Below are positions 37,008-46,000 of a stretch of DNA of 64,000 bases, one piece after another. This stretch comes from Ricordea florida. Its lineage: Eukaryota; Cnidaria; Anthozoa; Corallimorpharia; Ricordeidae. The stretch is from positions 23,212,561 to 23,276,560 of the forward strand of contig OX453281.1 in assembly GCA_949710005.1 (NCBI GenBank). The letters are read 5' to 3'. The notes under the pieces are model-generated. The model made no database searches and had not been told where the DNA came from. It was given only the letters and a program-made list of their open reading frames with translations. Both the position numbers and the translations under genes were made by a program. Positions within the stretch are counted from its first letter, which is position 1; every line of letters begins with the position of its first letter.

Positions 37008-40000
37008 GCTGTTGTTGTTGTTGTTGTTGTTATTGTTATTATTATTATTATTAAAGTAAAGGCGTTCACGAGCCTCAAAGCCCACACGACCGGAGCTTAT
37101 TCCGGTTTCATTAGCGTGAATCACTTTGGAGTATTGTTACTACCCCCTGGATGGGATGCTTGGCCAACGCAGGGTTACCCCCGGCATTATATCTCTGGGA
37201 CCCATTTATAGACCTGGATGGATAGGGACAGTGTGCCGAGTGTAGAGTTGAGTTTCTTGTCTAAGGAAACAACACAGTGCCATCACCAATGCTCGAACTC
37301 CAGACCTCCGAATCATAAGTCCGACACCTTAACTACTTAGTACTACACTACCGTGTTTCCACTTATTGTTGTTATTATTATTATTGTTACTGTTATCGTT
37401 ATCGTCATTGTAACTATTAGTGTTACAGTTAATATTATCGTTACCGTTGCTGTTACTGTCATTGTTATGGTTACTGTTACTGTTACTGTTAATGTTACTG
37501 TTACTGTTAATGTTACTGTTACTGTTACAGTTAATGTTACAGTTACTGTTACAGTTACTGTTACTGTTAATGTTAATGTTAATGTTAATTTTACTGTTAC
37601 TGTTACTGTTTGTGTTAATGTTACTGTTACTGTTACTGTTACTGTTAGTATTATAGTTACTGTTATCGCTATCGTTATTGCTATCATTACTGTTTGGTTT
37701 ATAATGGCAAAGAAAATTAAAAGAAAGTAAAGAACCTTTATTTATTGGTGGGACTGTGCATTCTAACTAAGAGCATAAACTTTTGTTAAGTATCCCAACT
37801 GGCGGGAGGCAGACCAGTTGGCTTACAAATTCGGTGCCCTAACCATTCGGCCATGGTGATCAAATGACAAGTTTTACATCAGAATCTCAGGGTTCTCCCG
37901 AAAATTTGAAGTAGAGGGAGACTAACTTTGAGTAGGCGGCGGACAATGCCGATAGAAAGACGTGGTGTGGTTTTATCGGAGACACGTGGAGGGGGGGCCC
38001 ACCTTTTATTGGGGGATCCAGGAGCATCTCTGAGAAAATTATGAAATTGGGGTTCTACAAAGTGGATTTCAGTGTATTTTAATTAAACAATAATGGTTTT
38101 AAGTTCTTTTCTCAACAAATAAAAATTATTAATTTATTATTATTTACTTTGAGTAGCCGGCGCGCCAAGGACGACTAGACGACGAATTTCGCCGGTAGCC
38201 GGAGCTTACGGAGAACTCTGAGAATCTTCACAATATTTTTAAGTTTCTTAAGCACAATTACTCTTTACTCAGATGGTATTCACAAAGGAAGAAGCTGACA
38301 GTATCAAAGCATTCTCTGGACCGCTGACAAGGTACAGTTCTTAAAGCAGAGGTGTTAGGGCGTCGTTTTTCTTGGATCTGAGGGTCTTGTTTTCGGAAAA
38401 TGAAAGTAGAAAAGACTTGGAGCCTGACGTGCTGGACTTCCAGACTCCCATAGTGAAGGCTTTTCTCAGAAGCAACCACCTTCTCTTTAAAAATCAACCT
38501 CTGAAACTTCCACAATCTTTTTAAGTCTTTCCCTCAAACTTGGCGCTGTCTTCTTGAGATCTTTTGAGTAGCCACAGCCACCCCTCTAGTAGTCTAAAGT
38601 AACTTTTTATCCAGTGCTTAAGTCGAGTATATATGCGTTGTTGACCAAGCGTGAGGTCAATATGGCTGCATATTCACCAAGCGTGAGGTCAATATGGCTG
38701 CAGTTCTTTTTTGTTTTTATTGACCGAGAAGTAAACCGTAAAAAAGAACGAAGCCAATATCCAGCCATCTTAGCCGAATAAGCTTGGTCAATAAAGGTGT
38801 TATTATATGGCCATTATGATTTCTTTTGTTTCGCGGGAAAACGCGGGCGATCCCGAGCGTGCATGGTGAGCCCGTCTTGCCCGCTCACGGAATCAGCAAT
38901 GTGATACAGCTGCTTTAAGCTCTCATTTCGTAATGCCTATTCTGGAGAATAATTATAGTCCGGTAGATATTTAGTAAATAAACCCAGTCCGGTGGCTGTT
39001 ATGTTGGAGGATAATGCCCGCGGCTGAGAGAAAAATGAACAGTTGACCGAGAAGCGAAGCTATCGCTTCCAATTTAGATTGAAAACAAATTTTCAAAACT
39101 TAGTCAGTGGTCATATGATAAAGTGCTTATAGACTTAGGTAGGACTGGACGGGAAAATATTAGGGAGCTTAAGCACGCGCGTTTTTGAGACGCGGACGGC
39201 AACCGGAAGAGAACATTACGCGTGCCAGGACAGTAATGTATCCCAGATTTTTATAGTGATTATCTCTAATGGAGAAAAGATAATAATCAATGTAAATGGA
39301 GTTGTGTGAAGACAAGTTGATTTGAGTTGATTTGATTCGATTTAATTAAATATGATTTGATTTGATTTGATTTGTGCTTTACAGTGTCCCCAATTAGTAC
39401 GTCAGTGCTAGATACAGTTGACACTCAAATAAAGTTCATTATTTATTATTATTTATTTATTATAAGTCAAAAGGGGAAACAGTTCATTTCCGGTTGCCCT
39501 CCGGGTCTCAAAAACTCGCGTGCTTAAGCTCCCTATTTGGCTGTTCATGACGCACCGACCTCCCCACGTTCGTTTCGTGTGTCGTGACCTTGAGCCATAA
39601 ATTTTTCCATCCGGCCCTCCCACTCAGTCAATAAGTGCGTAGTGTTACTGGTTGCTTTTGTTGTCAACAGTGCATGCCACTATAACCCAGAACAACCTAT
39701 GCTCTCCACGAACTAAGAACATATTAATCCTCAGATACTCAAGTCGGACAGAAGTCATAGCTTACTGTGAGGCGAGAAGCACAGTTATGGATGTATCCAG
39801 TGAAGGGACCGTGAAGTCTTTAATGTGGAGAGTTTTGGCAAACCTTGTGAAACACAATGGGGTGAGTGTCTTTTGCTGCTAATTGGTTTATCCTTTGACC
39901 TTGCTGTGATGTGTTATTGAGATGAAAGTAAACAGAGATGTGCGCAAATTATGTAGCTGTTATCTCCATGCTTTCTTTCTTGTTTCGACCAAAATTAACT

Positions 40001-43000
40001 TGCACAAGGATTTCCCAGATCCTCTGGCAGTATTCACCTTCTGGGAGGTGAATAGTGTTGAATATCCAAAGAGAGTGAGCCAATTAGATTGCTCGAAATG
40101 CCAAGGGTGGTGAGTTGGTACAAAATAATGTTAAATACACCTATATAATGAACCAGTCAGATTGTTTAAAATGACAAGGTTGCCGAGTTGATGTACACTA
40201 ACGTGGAATAATATCCCAATTAGATCGCTCAAAATACCGTGGTTGGTGAGTTGGTATATGTACTAGTGTTGAATACCCCAAGATAGTGAGCCAATCAGAT
40301 TGCTCAAAATGCCAACGTAGGTGAGTTGATATAATGCGGGTACTGATACATGATAAACTCACTGTCATAGGCTTTGGTAGCCAATGATCTGGCAGAACTG
40401 ATCATGGAGAACTGGCGAACCTTCGCCTACCAGCGAGTGGACCCCGAGCCTGTTGAAAAGGATCGACCACTTATGCCTGAGACAGACACCATGGGACATG
40501 TAGAAATCTACAGAGAGATGCTATTGGCTGGTGCTACTAAGGTGAAAAAGCCCGTATTTAATAGACCCAGGGTTGTGGCTGAGGGGGTGGGTCTTGGGGT
40601 ACCCGTGACCCCCCCCCGCTCCTGAGGTCAAACTTTTTTTGAGTCAGAAACTCAACTTATCTGTGCAGCTATTTTGTAGGCTTCCCCTCCCACCCCTCCC
40701 CTCACTCACTGCTTACCAAAACCCAGCGTGGATCTCAATATGACAATCTCCTAGGTATCCTGGGTTTGACACAGTGTGATCCCCCCCCTCCCCTTATTCG
40801 AAAAATCCCAGCTGCGCCCCTGAAGCTCAACTTGTACTATCTTCATCATTTCATCTGATCCAAGTGTTTTACTGGGAGGCATGGATAAACAAAACAATGT
40901 ATTTTTTTCTTTTTTAAAAAAAATTTTAGGATGCCCTTGAGTACGCCATTAGGTACCGGATGTGGGGACACGCCCTTCTTCTTGCTTCCAAAATGGACAG
41001 AAAGGTGCATAATGACGTAATGAACAGGTAGGAATCTTTTTTGTTGTGCAGTGTACAATACTGTGCTGTGCAGTCCTTTTATATGTCATGTTTTCTTTGC
41101 TGGCCCCTCCATGTTATCTAAGGAAACAAGAAATTTGGCTCACATTATCGTACTTCGGGTGTGCGAACTTTTACCTTCGCGTGTAAATCATATGATGGTT
41201 TTTGTAACCAACTCAAAAGTGTGACTCTTTCGGCTTAGGTAGCTTTCTAGTAATGAATTTGTCATTTAGATCTACGTAGCTAGGGATTTATACTTTGACT
41301 TATATATTTTAGTTCAGTTTTGTTTCTTTGAGAGCCGCGTGTATACTATCTAAAGATTATTACGCGGGATGACGTAGTCAGCCAGCGTATAAAATTCGGT
41401 AGCGCATTCCTTTCGTCGTCTTGGGAGTCAAAAATTGTCTTGTTTTTTTAACTTTCCCGTATTCCGAGCCCGTCCCGAACAAATTGTGTGATTTTTATTG
41501 GCTGTAACTCCGAATCACGTGCAAGTCAGGTTGGATTGCACCATGGATATCCATGATCGCACAATCAGCAAAAAAACATACTGCGTCAGCAATTTTAAAC
41601 CAACACATCCCGCGTAAACGCCTTCAGGCGTCTTCTTGTTATTATTATTATGTACTCTACATGGGGTGTATTTACCTCGTAGCCTTTGTTTAGCTCGTCA
41701 TGCAACGATTCTCCGCACCAAGATATTTGCGTGATGAGCCAGGCAACGCCTGCAAAGGAGCCTGGGAATGCATGCAATTTACAGGTTGTTAACCCTTTAA
41801 GTCTCGGTTGTGTCCAGCATCCAATTTCTCATTGCAATGTTCACTGTTCATCAACCATTCATGTTGTGAGAATAGCGAAAATGATCGCCAAGAAAGATTT
41901 TGTATTGTCTTCACTAGTTCCATAACAAATGTATGAGAACAGTTAGGAGAAAATGAATATTGATATTAGGGTTTAAAGGGGTTAAAGGCCAATTCATGGT
42001 GCATGGTAAGTGGCATAGAAGAGCAGAGCTTGTGGCTTCTGTCAAAATAAAAGTGAAAATGTTCACTGTATGAGAACTATTCTTCCTTGCCGCGCCTTAA
42101 CATAAAAAATTGACTTTAAGTCGAAACAGTGTTTTTAAATTTCACATGATTCATCAATTCTTCAGTTTGTTTTGTTGTTAGTAATTTGCTGACCTTGTGA
42201 CAGTTCAAATCATCAGTTCGTTACTATCTTTGTTTGATATGCGTGTTACCCAGAAAGTGTTGTCATTCAATCACATATAGAGGATATTACACGGAGGCGA
42301 GAAGATATGAATTTTATGTTCAAGTGGCAAGAACAGTATCTCACGAGTGAGCTCAGTAAACGAATGAGATGTTATTCTTGCCACGATAACATAAAACTCA
42401 TATTTTCTAGCAAACGTGTTATTTTCTTCTTATTGTATAGACAAAACGACATTAAGACGTTCGTTTGGCAGCTTTGCATACAAACTGAGTCGTGCAAGGC
42501 GGGAAATGACGTCACCGATATCCTCGTTAGTGAGGATGTGGAAAATATGCCCCTACGGTCCGGCATGTAGTTTCGTTTGAATTTTACGAGTGGAGTAATT
42601 CCCAGTAAGACACTCACGTTTATATAATTAATGAACGGTAATTTTGTCAACATCTTTGAAACCATGATGTTTCGACTTCAGGTTTATGAGAAAAATGGAT
42701 GACCGTGATCCAATTCGAACAGTGTACGACAACCTCTCTGGAAAACAACCTGTAGCAATCGTGGTAGGTCAGCTTTTACTTCTGCAGTGTCAAAATGTTG
42801 TAAGGGTATGTTAAAGCCACACATGTGCGCACTGAGGCGACAGTGGTAGAAGGGATAAAACCCTATTGCTACCAAAAAAATGATGAAAAATTTACTTCTG
42901 CAATGTTCAGTTAACCATATTGTATTGCAACGATCTCTTCTCTTCCTCAAAATACGGTGTTAAAGGAGCTATGTAACGAGCTCGCATAAAATTGTTAAAA

Positions 43001-46000
43001 ACCAAGCCAAGTATTATAATTATGAATAAAGCGACGGACATACGATTCAACATTTGTTGAGCAACAAATGTGAAACAAAAAAATGGGTTTAACAAACTTG
43101 AGCGTTAACCGTTCGTCGTTCGATTTGATAAACCCACTTGTGTTTTGTTTCAATTTCTCTCCGACGCAGCACCGGCCTCGTTACGGACTAACCCCTTTAA
43201 ATTGTTTGTTGTCTAGGCAACAGATAATTGGCAGCGGCACCTTGCAGCAATGGTTGCCAACCCATCTCGGCAACAGCCGGACAGTAACAAAAAGCACATC
43301 ATGCTTCTGGGAGACACACTCAGTAAGTCTACATGTTTGTCTACAAGTTTGTCTACAATGTTCATATATTCGTCTCAAACTCATTAATAATGCATAAGAG
43401 AAAGACAAAGGAAATCAGGCATCGTGACGTGTTTGGATACCTGATGAAACACGGCTCGTTTTTGCATCGTTAATTTCTCCTTCTAAATTATTTCGTTCGA
43501 AAAGCTATATCAAGCACTCCATGCATGTTTTTAATCGCATATCAAACACGTCGAATTTCGCTAAAAATACTGCGCTGTGCGTCGTATTTTCAGCTCTCTT
43601 CTCGGTGTTTGATATGTGATGAAGCACTGTATCTCGTGTTTGATATGTGATGATGTGATATCTATATTACTTCACCATTGGAGATATAATCAACGTATTG
43701 TTAATCTTACATCTACCGATCCCTGAGCAAGTCATATTTTTTTTAAACAAGCCTTGCTCACAGTTTTTTTGTTTTATCTGTTCCACGTCACTCAGTGTCT
43801 AATGGACAAGTCTACGCCGCTCATCTTTGCTACCTTTTGGCTGGTGTTCGTTTTGGTTTACCAACTGAATCTAGTGCTAAGATTGTGCTGTTTGGAATTG
43901 ACCACAGGTGAGTCACAAAGAGATGAAAGATGAGATTGCCATACATTCAGTGGTATAAATATGTTGGTCGCATGAACCTTGCTTAATGACCTTGCTCCCA
44001 CGAGTCTCCTATAGCTCAGTGGCAGAGCGTCTGAACTAGTAATCGGAAGTAATCGGAAGTAATCGGAAGTAATCGTAGGTTCGACTCTCATCGGGAGAAC
44101 TCGGATTTGCTTTTTCAGCGTATCCTGGTATTTCATTAGTATCTATAATGTAAAGTATGTATGTATGTATGTATGTTGAGTGAGTGACAATATATACTCT
44201 AAACGGTTTGAACCCAGGAGTCTCACAGTCGTCGCAGTCAATAACACCATGGCCTTATTGACAACAGCCACGGCTTAAACGACCAATCATACACGAATCA
44301 CAACAGCCACGGCTTAAACGACCAATCATACACGAATCACAACAGTCAAGGCTTAAACGTCCAATCATACACGAATCACAACAGCCACGGCTTAAACGAC
44401 CAATCATACACGAATCACAACAGTCACGGCTTAAACGACCAATCATACACGAATCACAACAGTCACGGCTTAAACGACCAATCATACACGAATCACAGCA
44501 GTCACGGCTTAAACGACCAATCATACCCGAATCACAACAGTCACGGCTTAAACGACCAATCATACACCAATCACAACGGTCACGGCTTAAACGACCAATC
44601 ATACACGAATCACAACAGTCACGGCTTGAACGACCAATCATAACATTGAACAGAGACGTATAAACACCACTACCTGACGGCACGTAAATCACCTGACTCT
44701 GATGATGACTTCAGCTCAGGTTGTCGCAACGTCAGAAACGTCATCAAGAACAGTGCTTTTCAGAACTACTTACACCCAAACTCCACAAACACCATATACA
44801 GTGTAGTATCACCATTTATAAAATGTTCGAGTAATTGCGCGCGCTGTGATTGGTCAGTTCGAGTTCATTATAGCTCCATAAAGCACTCTGCTTACGTCAC
44901 GCGCGTGCATTATAACTCAACATATGCACGCAAGCTACGTCACGAAATAAGAAAACGTTTGTTTCTTGCCACAAAGGGAACGGTTTTTTCTTTTCATTCC
45001 GCATTTAAGTTAATAAAAAGAAAGCATGTACATGTAAGGAGAATACTTATTTTGATTAACTAAAATTCGCAATCCTTTTCTTGTTTAATATGTCTTTATG
45101 TTAATGTGGTGGTTTACATTTTATAAAAGAAATAAAGAAACTTGCCCTTCGTGCATTGTTGAGTTATATAAGCACTTGGGAATTTTTAAGAACACTCGAG
45201 AAGTGCGAGAAGCACTCGGCTGCGCCTCGTGCTTCTCTATGCACTTCTCTCGTGTTCTTAAAAATTCCCGCGTGCTTATATAACTCAACAATGCACTCGG
45301 GCGCGTTTTTTATTTCTATAATACAGTGCAATGCATATGCAGTATAGTGTTACTGATTGTAATTTTCTTTTTCTTTCTTGCTTTTTCAGGAAGACGGATC
45401 TAACCGGCAAACACATTCCCCTTGACAACCTGCAGATGATGGAGGTGAGGCTGTTAAAAACAGGTTTTTTTTATCGTATTAACATTCTTCTCGACGTCTT
45501 CGTTTCCATTTGTGCTTGTGTTCCTAAGTTCTTGGTCTTGTGTCACAACGTTTCGGCAATCCTGCCCTTCTCAGGTGACTGTCACCTGCCGATACGTTGC
45601 GACACAAGACCAAGACCTGAGGAACACGAGCACAAGTGGAAAAGAAGACGCCGAGAAGAATGTTAATACAGAGTGCCACGTGCGCCCAACTCAACAGTCT
45701 ATCAAGAGGCTTTTATCGGCTGTCATTGTTAGTGTACAAGATATGTACATTTTGTTTTTGACACACCTTTGCATTGTTATGATAGCTGATTGGCTGCCTT
45801 TTCAGCCAATCAGAAACATAACTTAAACAAGCTTGTCGAGGGTGCTCGTGTTTTCCCGCGCTTTGGCCGTTAACGGTTAAACCAGAAACACATGGTTTCT
45901 ATCGGCTTTTAGTTTACTAAATTTGCTGTTCTTTTTGTAATCTTTGTTCGGCTTTGTTTTGACATAAGAACAACAGCAGCGTTAAGTTTAAGTTCAACTT

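Noticed and set aside
37375-37690. Interstitial telomere repeat
   Set aside because: The unit is GTTACT/GTTAAT, not TTAGGG.
37353-37730. Long Val/Thr or Leu reading frames on both strands
   Set aside because: They are produced by the GTTACT/GTTAAT hexamer repeat; no family features.
37800-37862. tRNA gene on the minus strand
   Set aside because: It has a Leu/Ser-type D-arm look (GGCCGAATGGTTAGGGC) but no B-box; probably a SINE remnant.
39652-39734. Upstream extension of SEC16 exon 11 to an ATG at 39652
   Set aside because: The acceptor AG at 39733-39734 gives the conserved GPLTR-YSSRTEV join with exon 10; the upstream codons do not match Sec16.
40566-40823. A further hAT-like element in a SEC16 intron
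   Set aside because: The ends (CAGGGTTGTGGCTG and CAGCTGCGCCCCTG) are only loosely inverted, and I see no target duplication.
44261-44642. Possible CRISPR array
   Set aside because: The 39-bp units are contiguous with no unique spacers, and the surroundings are animal DNA; it is a minisatellite.
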